Shown in pieces: positions 27,817 to 37,094 of a stretch of 64,000 nucleotides of DNA. How positions within the stretch are numbered: position 1 is the stretch's first letter; the number at the start of each line of letters is the position of its first letter. The position numbers and the translations under genes were made by a program. The DNA lies in NCBI GenBank assembly GCA_965651265.1, contig CBFGRV010000016.1, positions 1 to 64,000 on the forward strand. Direction: 5' to 3'. The stretch is from CBFGRV01 sp965651265. GTDB taxonomy: Bacteria > Bacteroidota > Rhodothermia > Rhodothermales > VXPQ01. The notes below the pieces were generated by a model. It was not told the origin of the DNA and ran no database searches. It saw only the letters and a program-made list of their open reading frames with translations.

Positions 27817-28962
27817 TTACTTCAGGAAGTTCAGAAGCAGCGAGAAACGCATGGTGTTGGCGAGTGGATGGTGCTCTTCGAGCGCGTAGATGTACGAAAA
27901 ATCGACCCCGATGATGTTCCATCGGATGCCCGAGCCGAAGGTCAAGAACTTCCTGTTACCGTTGTACGGGTTCTCGTAGAAGTACCCACCCCGAAGCGCG
28001 AATAAGTCTTTGTACCAGTACTCAAGCCCCAACCCGATGGTCATCTGTTCGAAGGCATTGAGCGTTTCCATCTCGGCCTCCGACTCGCTCTGAGCATTCG
28101 AGCGCACCGAGATCGGCTGCCAGGCCGTGAAGATCGCCTTGTAGAAGGGGTCGGCGCGCCGGCCATTGATCGAGTCCGGTTCCACGCGAATGAGCATCTT
28201 GTTGAAGTCGTTCGCGAAGGTGAGTTTGTTGTACTCGTCGAAATTCAGCGTTACCGCGTATCCGAATCGGAGGTTCGTGGGGATGGGGTCGGCCTGGCCC
28301 CTGTCCGAGTACTGAATCTTCGGCCCCATATTGGCCAGATTGAATCCCAGGTTGATGTCGATGCCCATATTGCCCGCATCGATCTGCGGGAATCGGTACA
28401 AGCCGGCCACATCGACGCCAGTCGCGATCCCGGCGCTCGTCTTTTGTCCACCGACATTGACGCCCGGCGCCAGATTGGAGTAGATCAGTCGAATGCCCGT
28501 ACCCAGGGCGAAGCGCTCCGTCACGTTCGTGCCGAAGGATGCGCCCACGGCGAGGTCATAGGATCGAAAGACGTCGATGAAGTTGTTCTGCTCGTCGCGC
28601 CACTCGTGCTCGCCCAGGAAAAGGTAGGTCAGATGGGCGCCGAACGTGCCGATCCCATCCACGTGGTGTTTGGCCGTGAGGTATTCATAAAACAGCCCGG
28701 CATTGAACTCCGGCAACCAGTTCGAGTGCGTCAGCGAAGCCTCGGTCCCCTTCTGGTAGGCGAGTCCCGCCGGGTTCCAGAAAATGGCGTTCGAGTTGTC
28801 GCTCAGCGCCACGCCGGTATTCCCCATCCCGGCCGAGCGGCTGTCAGGCTCGATCTGTAGAAAGACCACGGCCGCTCCGCCTACCTGCGCTGCGGCGGTA
28901 CGCGTCGTTGCAGCGGCCGCGATAACGCTAAGAAGCAGGACAAAAAGAATGTTTCTGCACAT
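27817..28962 (-). CDS. porV: T9SS outer-membrane component PorV (LptO family)
   Basis: PorV is the outer-membrane barrel that binds T9SS sorting domains and delivers cargo to PorU for processing. The 381-residue protein has a signal peptide (about 1-25), then EPDSRSAGMGNTGVALSD and NAIFWNPAGLAY (about 37-68), which are the recognised UPF0164/PorV opening motifs, and a barrel-like remainder of alternating strands ending in aromatic/hydrophobic residues (SLLLNFLK). Typical PorV length is 380-400. It lies 65 bp after porU in the same direction, the usual pairing. Confidence 0.93.
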   Translation of the reverse strand: MCRNILFVLLLSVIAAAATTRTAAAQVGGAAVVFLQIEPDSRSAGMGNTGVALSDNSNAIFWNPAGLAYQKGTEASLTHSNWLPEFNAGLFYEYLTAKHHVDGIGTFGAHLTYLFLGEHEWRDEQNNFIDVFRSYDLAVGASFGTNVTERFALGTGIRLIYSNLAPGVNVGGQKTSAGIATGVDVAGLYRFPQIDAGNMGIDINLGFNLANMGPKIQYSDRGQADPIPTNLRFGYAVTLNFDEYNKLTFANDFNKMLIRVEPDSINGRRADPFYKAIFTAWQPISVRSNAQSESEAEMETLNAFEQMTIGLGLEYWYKDLFALRGGYFYENPYNGNRKFLTFGSGIRWNIIGVDFSYIYALEEHHPLANTMRFSLLLNFLK

Positions 28963-29027
28963 GATTCAGTCTCTGTTTACTGCGTCCGTCGCGCCCGCGG
29001 CGCACACACGCGTTTTAGCTATTACGT

Positions 29028-32000
29028 TCAACGAATTACGGCAAGTCTTTCTATATGCTCGGCCACATGGCGGCCGCCATCCATCGAGTCGATAGATACG
29101 CGCACCTTGTAGAGATATATCCCGGACGCGATTGGATTCCAGTCTTCATCGCGCCCATCCCACGCCACCTGGACGGGTCCGGCCGTCAAAACACCCGAAG
29201 GCAGGGCCTCATCGCTGTCCAGTGTTCGTATCGGCCGGCCTGATAACGTATAAATTCGTATCTGTACATCGGCAGGGGTCCCGCTCGGCTGATTGTGCTC
29301 GAAAATGAACCTCGTATTGCCGCTGGTCGGATTCGGATAGTTGAAAACGTTCTTCAGAACGAGCCCGTCCGCCGAGGATACGTAGAAATCGAGTGTCGCC
29401 GTGCTCGAGTTGTTCAGCACATCCCAGGCGCGAAGGGTCAGCGTGTGCGGTCCATCCTCCAGCTCCACCGGGTACTCTTCGAACGAGTAGGTCACCCTGC
29501 CGCTGCGATAGGAATTCGGGTCGCTTTCGAATCCCGCGCTGATATCGACGGCATTCTGATCGTCTCCATCCACGATGAGCAGCATCTCGTGGCCAACGCC
29601 GGCACCGACCGTGTTGATGCCGCTATCGTCGCGCAGCTTCACGATGAGCCTCGGGTGGCGCGGTGTCATCCCGCCCGAAACGAACGTCGTATCGTTCAAA
29701 TAGAGCGCGATCTCTGGCCCTTCATGATCATCCGGCGGATTCGCAGCCGTGCCTCCGACCACGACATTTTCCGTATACCCAATAGCATGCTCGGATCCGT
29801 ACCGGGCATACACGCTGACGCGCCCGGCCTCGTTGCTGTACGAAATATCCTTCGGCACGACGAACGTTGCGTCGAACCGCCCACCCACTACCGGCACGGT
29901 GCCGCGCCAGATGAGGTCCTCCCGGACGATGTAATAGTCTTGCGGCATGGCGACCCGATTCTCGATCTGCACCCGCCTGGCCGCATCGTAAACGGTCACG
30001 TCGGCCTGGCCATCGAAGCTCGTATTCAGATCGCCGGAAGGCGTTCGTATGCTGCCGCTAATTTTTACCTCCTCCAGCGCCCGCATCTGAGGCTGCCCAT
30101 CGACCGGTTGCCCGTTGATGGCATCAACGGTCGCCTCGCTGGGAGGAAGTCCGAGGCGCATCGTGGGATCGCCCAGCAGGTTGAATTTTCGATTGTTGCC
30201 CTGTAGGCCGGCATTCGTGTTTTTCGCCTCTCGCAGTGCATCACCGATCCGCCGTGGAAGCCCCTGTTCGTCCCGAATGAACATGGCCGTATTCAGCGCC
30301 CGGTTCAATCCCACGTTCAGGATGTTGATGTTGGCGTCCGTGTAAACGAGCCGGACGGTCGTCATTAGCGCGACGGCTCCCCCATCGGGATTGAGCAGCA
30401 TCGACTCGGCCGCCGATTGCTCTTTGGCAAGATCCCACCATCCGAAGGAGCAGGTAGCCGTCACGACGATCGGAAGGCGGTCCAGATTCCGAAGCGCGAG
30501 CGCGTCGCTCTGCGTGAAAATCTCTTCCTGCGCCAGGCTGAATTCGCCGCCATGTCCGCTGTAGTTCATGATGAGGACGCCCTCATTCAACGCCGCGAGG
30601 AGGTCGCGCCTTGCGCCCGGCAGCCGCCATCCGTTCAGGAACTCGCGCGTGTAGGAGATCCCGTAAATCTTGCGAAGATTGATGGCGGGCTCCTGCTGTC
30701 GAATCAGCTCGGCGACCACGTCCGAATTCTGCGTGTGAAGGTCGGGACGATTCTCGAGAACTGGTCGGATGCCGTTGTATCCGTCGTCGGCGACGAACAG
30801 ATAGCGGGTCCGCCACGAGCCGTAGGTCTCCGGATTCTCGTAATGCTTGATCTTGGCGACCACGGCGGCTACTTCTTCGAGGGTTTGAGCCGGAATCCGG
30901 CCAACGCCGATGTCGACCCGTTCCGTGCTCACGCCATAGTATATCCCGGGCCACGCCCAGATGCCTTCCTCAGGATCGAGCAGGCCGAAGTAATCGTCGC
31001 TCGTATAGGACAAATCCGGGTCGAAGGAATCCTCCGTTTCATAGGGGAGAATCCAGTTCGTCAGCTCGGGTTGTTGCGAGTCGCCGCCCAGATTCCGGAA
31101 GTTGAAGTGGCCATCTCCGAGGAGCAGCGCATACCTCAGTCGGCGCGAGTCATCCGTCGAGCGATCATAGAGAAACCGGAAGTAATCGCGGATGGCGCGC
31201 ATGTCCTGCAATCCGCCAGAGAACTCGTTGTAGATCCGTGACACCACGGCGACCTCAACATTCAGTCCGTCTTCCCGGCGATACTCCGCGAAATCATCGG
31301 CAACGCCGCGAAACGCCTCCGGCGTCACGATGATCAGGTCGGGGTACGCGGTGATTCCGTGGAGATTCTGGTTATCGACCCTCTGTGCGGTGGCCGGATT
31401 CAGAGCGCGTCCATTCTGCGGCAGGAATGCGAAAATCTCGCGAGGCCGGCTCCCACCGGGCAGCTCTAGCTGAACGCGGTAAACATTTCCGCTCTGCTGA
31501 ACGCCCAGGCGCCGAATCCCGCCGTGGTCGGTCACATCCCAGACGTGAGGCTCGGCGCTAAATCCCGAGAGCTGGAGTTCGATCCGCCCGGCCATTTGGG
31601 CCGGGGTAGCGAATCGAAGCGAGTCCCCGGAGGCCGTCAATCTGCGCGGATAAAAGGCGCGGGCCCAGTCGATGGCTGCTTCGGGGGCCCCCTGTGCATC
31701 CGGACTGAATCGCATGGTCACCTCCAGCACACCGCTCGCCCCAAGCTCCTGTGCGAACGTGGCGATCCCGGCAACCGCAATGGCGGATGTCTCGCTGGAA
31801 GTCACTGCCCGGCTGGCACGCAGTTGCCCGAGCCGTTGGCTACCCGAGTCGAATACGACCGTAGCCACAGGGTTGGAGCGGATGGCTGTGCGGATCTGAT
31901 AATTGACCGTGCCGCCGGCGAATCCCGGAAGCGGAACACCCTCGAACACGGCTCGCGAGCCTCCGCGCAGCACAGTGTTGCTGACCCACGTATGGCCCGT

Positions 32001-33047
32001 CCCATTTTCCTTGCTCCACATGAACTCGTCGAAATCGCGGAAAACGCGCCCGATGACCTCATTCACAGGCTGTGCATCGGAAAAACCCGGGAAGGATGGA
32101 TTCCCGACTGAGGCCCCCTCTTCATCTGCAATGCGGATAAAGTAGTAGTTCTCTCTGGAGAACGGGTTGACGTAGTGCTCCCAGCCCGCCTCTGTGTGCC
32201 TCCATCCATTCGCCCCCTTTCCGTAGAATAGCACGTAGTCGCCGGCATCGAACGACCCGTCGCCGCCGCCCGCCCGAAAAACGGCATTCTCCACGAGGTC
32301 GGCAGGGCGCGGAGCGCTGTTCAGCGCGGGCAGCGGCTCGCCACCGTTACCCAGAATCTGAATGTGGTTCGGGTCGATGTCGTCGGGCGAGCGATTCAGC
32401 CCGGGAAGGCCCGCTATGAATTCCCGATCGATGCGGAAAATTCCTTCCCCGACCACCGGAATCTTGTAGATGATGCCATCGGCCAGCCTGCTCCGCGTCA
32501 CCTGGAGGTGGGGATTCGTCTGCACGCTCAGTTCGGTTAGGGCCTTCGACGGCGCCGGGCTCAGGTGCATCACGGCCCGGACCTTCGTATAACGGCGCAC
32601 CGAACCGGACTCGTATCTCACGAGGCGAAAAACGAGGTTCACCAGCGATCGCCCCCTCGACCGCCCCAGGTTGGCGGCGAAAGCGACGGGGCCCGAGAAT
32701 TCCTTGACACTTCCCGTGTCGGCCGGAGGAAGATCGACTTCATCGTAGGCCGCCTCCAGCACCGACACCTGCGGCAAGGCGTGCGAGGGCAGTTCGTAGG
32801 TGCCGGAGACCAGAGGCAATCCGCGGGAAAGCATCTGCGCGGCGTCGGATGAAAATTCCGACAGACCCGTCGAATCAATGATTTGAGACATAGGGGCGCC
32901 CCACCTTGCGGTTACCTCTACCACGATCCGGTCATCACCCTCCTCTATGGTCCGGATGTCCACATCCTGTGCCCGAGCCGAACCCATGCCGGCGAGCAAC
33001 AGCAATGCCACTCCGAACCGCGTGATGTGAGCGGGATGTGCGCCCAT
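29028..33047 (-). CDS. porU: T9SS sortase-like protease PorU (C25 family)
   Basis: PorU is the surface cysteine peptidase that removes sorting domains from T9SS cargo and attaches them to anionic lipopolysaccharide. The 1339-residue protein has a signal peptide, a beta-rich prodomain, and a gingipain-like (C25) catalytic domain with the histidine in MNYSGHGGE (near residue 831) and cysteine in VTATCSFGWWDLA (near 866). The C-terminal 100 residues are a sorting domain, NVFNYPNPTSGNTRFIFEHN followed by GIYLYKVRV and ending in RLAVIR; PorU proteins carry one that is kept. The locus continues with porV. Upstream of the start is a 200-bp non-coding interval shared with the orphan histidine-kinase gene. 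Confidence 0.92.
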   Translation of the reverse strand: MGAHPAHITRFGVALLLLAGMGSARAQDVDIRTIEEGDDRIVVEVTARWGAPMSQIIDSTGLSEFSSDAAQMLSRGLPLVSGTYELPSHALPQVSVLEAAYDEVDLPPADTGSVKEFSGPVAFAANLGRSRGRSLVNLVFRLVRYESGSVRRYTKVRAVMHLSPAPSKALTELSVQTNPHLQVTRSRLADGIIYKIPVVGEGIFRIDREFIAGLPGLNRSPDDIDPNHIQILGNGGEPLPALNSAPRPADLVENAVFRAGGGDGSFDAGDYVLFYGKGANGWRHTEAGWEHYVNPFSRENYYFIRIADEEGASVGNPSFPGFSDAQPVNEVIGRVFRDFDEFMWSKENGTGHTWVSNTVLRGGSRAVFEGVPLPGFAGGTVNYQIRTAIRSNPVATVVFDSGSQRLGQLRASRAVTSSETSAIAVAGIATFAQELGASGVLEVTMRFSPDAQGAPEAAIDWARAFYPRRLTASGDSLRFATPAQMAGRIELQLSGFSAEPHVWDVTDHGGIRRLGVQQSGNVYRVQLELPGGSRPREIFAFLPQNGRALNPATAQRVDNQNLHGITAYPDLIIVTPEAFRGVADDFAEYRREDGLNVEVAVVSRIYNEFSGGLQDMRAIRDYFRFLYDRSTDDSRRLRYALLLGDGHFNFRNLGGDSQQPELTNWILPYETEDSFDPDLSYTSDDYFGLLDPEEGIWAWPGIYYGVSTERVDIGVGRIPAQTLEEVAAVVAKIKHYENPETYGSWRTRYLFVADDGYNGIRPVLENRPDLHTQNSDVVAELIRQQEPAINLRKIYGISYTREFLNGWRLPGARRDLLAALNEGVLIMNYSGHGGEFSLAQEEIFTQSDALALRNLDRLPIVVTATCSFGWWDLAKEQSAAESMLLNPDGGAVALMTTVRLVYTDANINILNVGLNRALNTAMFIRDEQGLPRRIGDALREAKNTNAGLQGNNRKFNLLGDPTMRLGLPPSEATVDAINGQPVDGQPQMRALEEVKISGSIRTPSGDLNTSFDGQADVTVYDAARRVQIENRVAMPQDYYIVREDLIWRGTVPVVGGRFDATFVVPKDISYSNEAGRVSVYARYGSEHAIGYTENVVVGGTAANPPDDHEGPEIALYLNDTTFVSGGMTPRHPRLIVKLRDDSGINTVGAGVGHEMLLIVDGDDQNAVDISAGFESDPNSYRSGRVTYSFEEYPVELEDGPHTLTLRAWDVLNNSSTATLDFYVSSADGLVLKNVFNYPNPTSGNTRFIFEHNQPSGTPADVQIRIYTLSGRPIRTLDSDEALPSGVLTAGPVQVAWDGRDEDWNPIASGIYLYKVRVSIDSMDGGRHVAEHIERLAVIR

Positions 33048-33247
33048 GGGATGAGAATTCGCGCGTCAAGCCGAAGGGCGGCCTCTGACGATTCAGCCTG
33101 TTACGAACCTAGACCAGGTGATAGACTACCGGTTGTGCCGGGATTGTCGTAACAGATCTTTCGATAAGCGCAGTCTTGGGAGGTGTAGGGAAGAGTCGGG
33201 TGGCGTTCAGCCGGCCCTTCAGGAGGTCACGTTTTAATAACCCAAAT

Positions 33248-33544
33248 CTATGAAGTTCCGCGAGCATCTACGCGTTCCAGGTAGCTGTCGATCTCCTCTC
33301 TTATACGCGAGACATCCCGCAATCCCTCGGCCACCCGCTCGCTGGCCTCTTCGATGTCCCGCACGGGACCGACCACATCCTCACTGAGGTCCAGCGTTTT
33401 TCCGAGCTCCAGGACGTATTGCGCGTTTCCGGAGACGATGGCCAACGGGTTGTTGGTATCGTGGAAGACTTTCGACAGCACTTGCCGCAGCTGCCGGATC
33501 ACCTCGATCGGGTCCGCATCTTCACGAAATCGGGGTACGTCCAT
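33248..33544 (-). CDS. Orphan histidine-kinase dimerisation/phosphoacceptor domain, 98 aa
   Basis: A stand-alone DHp domain of histidine kinases without any ATPase domain. The phosphoacceptor box reads VFHDTNNPLAIVSGNA (residues 26-41) with H28 in the H-D-x-N-N-P arrangement, and a second helix continues through EASERVAEGLRDVSRIREEIDSYL. Length is 98 residues, and the frame is closed on both sides by stops, so no kinase domain follows in the same frame. It could be phosphorylated by a separate kinase (phosphotransfer function) or act as a dimerising inhibitor. The MBL hydrolase lies 69 bp upstream on the same strand, and porU 200 bp downstream. No receiver or CA domain is adjacent. Confidence 0.7.
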   Translation of the reverse strand: MDVPRFREDADPIEVIRQLRQVLSKVFHDTNNPLAIVSGNAQYVLELGKTLDLSEDVVGPVRDIEEASERVAEGLRDVSRIREEIDSYLERVDARGTS

Positions 33545-33613
33545 CTGCTATTCGGGTCTGAGGATGTTGTGCCTGTGGTACCACCTCTCCAAAGCCTCCG
33601 CCGTCTCGACTCG

Positions 33614-34468
33614 CTAAAGTTCGGCCAGCGGCCGGATTTCTACTGCCTGCACGCCGCGTTCCGTTCGACGGGGCGTGGCAACGACCGCCTCCGGATCATG
33701 TTCAAAGAAGAAATGCCAGCCTCCATCGACCGCCTCGTTGAGGAATCGGTGCTTCTCCTCGAGCGTCACGAGCGGACGGACATCGTAGGCCATGATCCAT
33801 GCATCGCGCAAATGCGCCGTCGTCGGAAGCAGGTCCGCAACGAACACGAGTGTGCGTTGCTCGTCGCGCACGCGAACGATCTGCTGCGCTTCCGTGTGCC
33901 CGTTCATCGCGAGCACGTCGACGCCAGGGAAGAGCGACACCTCGCCATCCACGAGCTGCAGGAGTCCGGAGGCGTCGAGCGGATCCAGATTCTCCGCAAA
34001 AAACGAGGCCGCTTCCCTCGCATTCGGGTTCCGAGCCCACTCCCAGTGACGTCTCTGGACATAGTGCCGGGCATTCGAAAAGGTAAGGACGATCTCCCCT
34101 CCTACTCGCTTGGTCGTGCCTCCGCAGTGATCGAAGTGCAGGTGTGTGAGGATGACGTCGGTCACATCGTCGGCGGAGAACCCGGCCTCCTCGAGTGAAC
34201 GAACCAGGTTCGAGGACTCGTGGTCGATCGCGTAGATGTCCCGGAACTTTTCGTCGTACTTATGGCCCAGTCCATTGTCAATCAGGATGACGCGGCCGTC
34301 GCCCTCCAACAGCAGACAGCGCATCGCCAGCGGAATTCGATTGCGCTCATCGGCCTGAATCCTTCGCTCCCACAGGGGTTTCGGTACGATGCCGAACATC
34401 GCGCCGCCATCCAGCCCGAACCTCCCCGTTTCGATGGTGTGTAGAGAGTACGGACCTATCTTCGCCAT
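33614..34468 (-). CDS. MBL-fold metallo-hydrolase
   Basis: A 284-residue zinc hydrolase of the metallo-beta-lactamase fold. The metal motif HLHFDHCGG starts at H109 (ligands H109, H111, D113, H114). Later ligands are in AMNGHTEAQQI (H near 187) and an aspartate/histidine pair in the C-terminal part. The early NRIPLAMRCLLLEGDGRVILIDNG segment is typical of the family. Many members act as lactonases or hydrolases of small molecules; no substrate is indicated. It lies 15 bp after the Lon-N domain gene on the same strand. Confidence 0.9.
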   Translation of the reverse strand: MAKIGPYSLHTIETGRFGLDGGAMFGIVPKPLWERRIQADERNRIPLAMRCLLLEGDGRVILIDNGLGHKYDEKFRDIYAIDHESSNLVRSLEEAGFSADDVTDVILTHLHFDHCGGTTKRVGGEIVLTFSNARHYVQRRHWEWARNPNAREAASFFAENLDPLDASGLLQLVDGEVSLFPGVDVLAMNGHTEAQQIVRVRDEQRTLVFVADLLPTTAHLRDAWIMAYDVRPLVTLEEKHRFLNEAVDGGWHFFFEHDPEAVVATPRRTERGVQAVEIRPLAEL

Positions 34469-34483
34469 GAGTATCGGGTGGAT

Positions 34484-35131
34484 CTACGCATCGCCACCAT
34501 CAGCCGGGGGGAAATCCTTGAAGAAGCCGTTCGATCGCACCTTGCGACGCACATCCTCCATCTGCTCCACGCGTGGGATGATTCCCTCGAAGTGGTCGAC
34601 CAGGTAGGCAATTCGGGCGTTCTCACCACGCATTTCGAGCACTTCCTGCTTCTGCCGAAGGGTTAGCCCCGCGTTGTGAGCCATGACGAATGAGACGTCT
34701 TTCACATCCTGGTAGAGGCTGGGCCGTACCGTGCGCCCCGCCAGCTCGAGCAACTTCATGTGCTGTGTGATGGCGCGTTCCTTCAGGTCGCTGGCCGACG
34801 GCTCGTCGGGATCGTCGATCAGCTCGACATCGGCCGTCAGATACGGGAGTTCTTGCCGTAGCTCCACAATCTTGAAGCGCTGCTCACCGAGGACGAGGAT
34901 ATCCAGCTTGCCGTCCTCGTAGCGAGCCGTCACGGCACTGACGCGGGCGGTACATCCAACACTGGCCATCTCTCCGTCGTCGAACAAGACGATTCCAAAC
35001 GGCTCCGACCGCTGCAGACAACGAGCGATCATCATCCTGTATCGATCCTCGAAGATGTGCAGCGGCAGCCGCTCCCCGGGATACAAGACCTCTCCCAGAG
35101 GGAAAATCGGCAGCGACGCGATCGTTGCCAT
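34484..35131 (-). CDS. Lon N-terminal (LON substrate-binding) domain protein
   Basis: A 215-residue protein made only of the Lon N-terminal domain, with no AAA or protease domain. It opens with SLPIFPLGEVLYPGERLPLH and continues with IFEDRYRMMIARCL, the hallmark of this family, and carries a GCTARVSAV segment near residues 55-63. Stand-alone LON-domain proteins are common; they are thought to bind substrates or peptides but a clear role is not established. It sits 54 bp downstream of the symporter gene on the same strand, ahead of the MBL hydrolase gene. Confidence 0.88.
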   Translation of the reverse strand: MATIASLPIFPLGEVLYPGERLPLHIFEDRYRMMIARCLQRSEPFGIVLFDDGEMASVGCTARVSAVTARYEDGKLDILVLGEQRFKIVELRQELPYLTADVELIDDPDEPSASDLKERAITQHMKLLELAGRTVRPSLYQDVKDVSFVMAHNAGLTLRQKQEVLEMRGENARIAYLVDHFEGIIPRVEQMEDVRRKVRSNGFFKDFPPADGGDA

Positions 35132-35185
35132 ACAGAAATGCGACTCGATTCCGTCGAAAAACTCCCATCACGTATGACGCCGCTG

Positions 35186-37015
35186 TCAATCTGTTTCACG
35201 GTACGCCTCCGGAGCGATCGCCGCCGCCTTGCCCCGCGCCGAGCGATTAAGGGAACGAAGCCACAGGTACCCGACGATCGCGATGCCTCCCATCGCGGCC
35301 GCTGACCCAAAACGTAGCAGAAGCAGATATCCCGTTCCGAACATGAGGCCGAAAAGAATCATGACGGCTGCGACTACGCGCTGAATTTCGAATCGCAAGG
35401 AGGTGGCTGCAGGCAGCCCCGATTGCTCTCGCTGTCGGCGCCAACCAGGTCCAGGAGGGCGAACTCGGCGATAGAACGCCAGAAGGGTTTCCTCGCTCTC
35501 GGGTCTGGTGACCAGCATCGCAGTGATCCAGATCACGGCGGTCACGAGTGTGATGACCATCAGCCGGATGCCGAAGTCATCGATGGTCAGCACGGGAACG
35601 ATCGTCGTGAAGAGCCCGACCAGAAAGCCTGCGATCATCGAGGCAAGCTCGGCCCACGCGTTGATGCGCCACCAGAACCACCGCAGGATGAGCACCACAC
35701 CTGGACCGGTGCCAATGGCTATGACGAGACGGAAAACCGTTGCAACATCCGTCGCAAAGAATGCGAAGGTCGCGCCCAGCGCCGTGATCAGGACCGAGGC
35801 CACGCGCCCAACCGTGACGAGCTCTCGCTGGGAGGCCTCCGGGTGGATGAACCGCCTGTACAAATCGTTGGTGAGGTACGACGCCCCCCAGTTGATGTTG
35901 GTGGATACCGTGCTCATGAAGGCGGCTATGAGCGAAGCGACCACGAGGCCGAGCAGCCCGACGGGCAGGAAGTCGAGCATCAGCAACGGGTAGCCCAACT
36001 CTCGATCATCGAGATCCGGATAAAGCACGACGGCGGCGAGGGCCACGAGCACCCAGGGCCATGTGCGCACCACATAATTCATGATGTTGAAGAACCAGGC
36101 GGATTTCTCCGCCTCCGCCTCGTCGCGCGCCGCCGCCAGCCGCTGGATGAACTCGCCGCCGCCGTCGCTTCGGCGAAATGTCCACCACTGAATGAACGTG
36201 TAAGCGAAGAACGTGGTGGCCGTGATTCCCGCAAAATCGCTCCACTGAATCGAAAGGCCGTCGGTCGTGCTGATGGAGATGGGCACGAAGGAGAGCACGT
36301 CGAATTCCGTCAACTTCTGCGACTTCTCGACGAGCCCGGAAAGACCTCCGACGGCCTCGCTATTGACCGCAAAAATGGCGACGACAAGGGCCCCGAAGAG
36401 GGCCAGGAAGAACTGGAAGAAATCCGTGACCACGACGCCCCACAGCCCCGAGAGGCCGGCGTAGATCAGCACGAGGATGGAGATGCCGATTACGGTCAAG
36501 AGCTTGGGATCCATCCCCCAGATGTTCTCCCCGGTCTCGAAGCCGAGATCCTCCCAGATGCCAAGCGCGCCCACCACTTTGACGGCGGCGAGCATGATGT
36601 AGCTAATGCTGATGCAGTTGATCGGGACGGCGAAGAGGAAGGCCTTGATTCCCCGCAGCCAGGCAGCGGACTTCCCTCCGTAGCGCATCTCGATGATCTC
36701 GGCGTCGGTGATGACTTCGCTCCGGCGCCATAGCCTGGCAAAGACGTAGATCAGGACGGCGTGGCCAATGGCGAAGCACCACCACTCCCAATTGCCGGCG
36801 ATGCCGCGATTGCCGACCACGCCCGCGATATAGAGCGGCGTGTCGATCGAGAAGGTCGTCGCGGCCATCGACGTGCCGGCCAGCCACCACGGCAACGAAC
36901 GCCCGGAGACAAAGAACTCCTCCATCGATCCCGATGCGCGTCTCGCGAGGTAGAGGCCCAGAGCCAGCGTCATCGCGAGATACGCCAGCACGATGAGCCA
37001 GTCGACGAATTGCAT
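35186..37015 (-). CDS. Sodium:solute symporter (SSS family)
   Basis: A 609-residue permease with about 13-14 hydrophobic segments. It opens with a helix followed by SMEEFFVSGRSLPWWLAGTS (about 30-49), the classic SSS motif, then DTPLYIAGVVGNRG and later ASLIAAFMSTVSTNINWGAS (about 350-370), which holds the serine-rich Na+ site region. RNA- or sugar-specific motifs are not evident; the substrate may be a sugar, amino acid or other solute. The C-terminal 60 residues carry further hydrophobic segments. Its start lies close to and opposite the outer-membrane protein gene, giving a divergent pair. Confidence 0.9.
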   Translation of the reverse strand: MQFVDWLIVLAYLAMTLALGLYLARRASGSMEEFFVSGRSLPWWLAGTSMAATTFSIDTPLYIAGVVGNRGIAGNWEWWCFAIGHAVLIYVFARLWRRSEVITDAEIIEMRYGGKSAAWLRGIKAFLFAVPINCISISYIMLAAVKVVGALGIWEDLGFETGENIWGMDPKLLTVIGISILVLIYAGLSGLWGVVVTDFFQFFLALFGALVVAIFAVNSEAVGGLSGLVEKSQKLTEFDVLSFVPISISTTDGLSIQWSDFAGITATTFFAYTFIQWWTFRRSDGGGEFIQRLAAARDEAEAEKSAWFFNIMNYVVRTWPWVLVALAAVVLYPDLDDRELGYPLLMLDFLPVGLLGLVVASLIAAFMSTVSTNINWGASYLTNDLYRRFIHPEASQRELVTVGRVASVLITALGATFAFFATDVATVFRLVIAIGTGPGVVLILRWFWWRINAWAELASMIAGFLVGLFTTIVPVLTIDDFGIRLMVITLVTAVIWITAMLVTRPESEETLLAFYRRVRPPGPGWRRQREQSGLPAATSLRFEIQRVVAAVMILFGLMFGTGYLLLLRFGSAAAMGGIAIVGYLWLRSLNRSARGKAAAIAPEAYRETD

Positions 37016-37094
37016 CGAGCGTGTGGGGAGGTTAATCTTCCGCGGTGATCGTAACGAGGCGCGTGAACATAGTCAGCCGGCCGGTGGGAATATA

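Noticed and set aside
33243..33250. CAAATCTA (TAGATTTG on the minus strand) as a possible -7 box for porU
   Set aside because: No TTTG-like box lies at the right distance upstream and it overlaps the DHp stop codon, so the match is likely chance.
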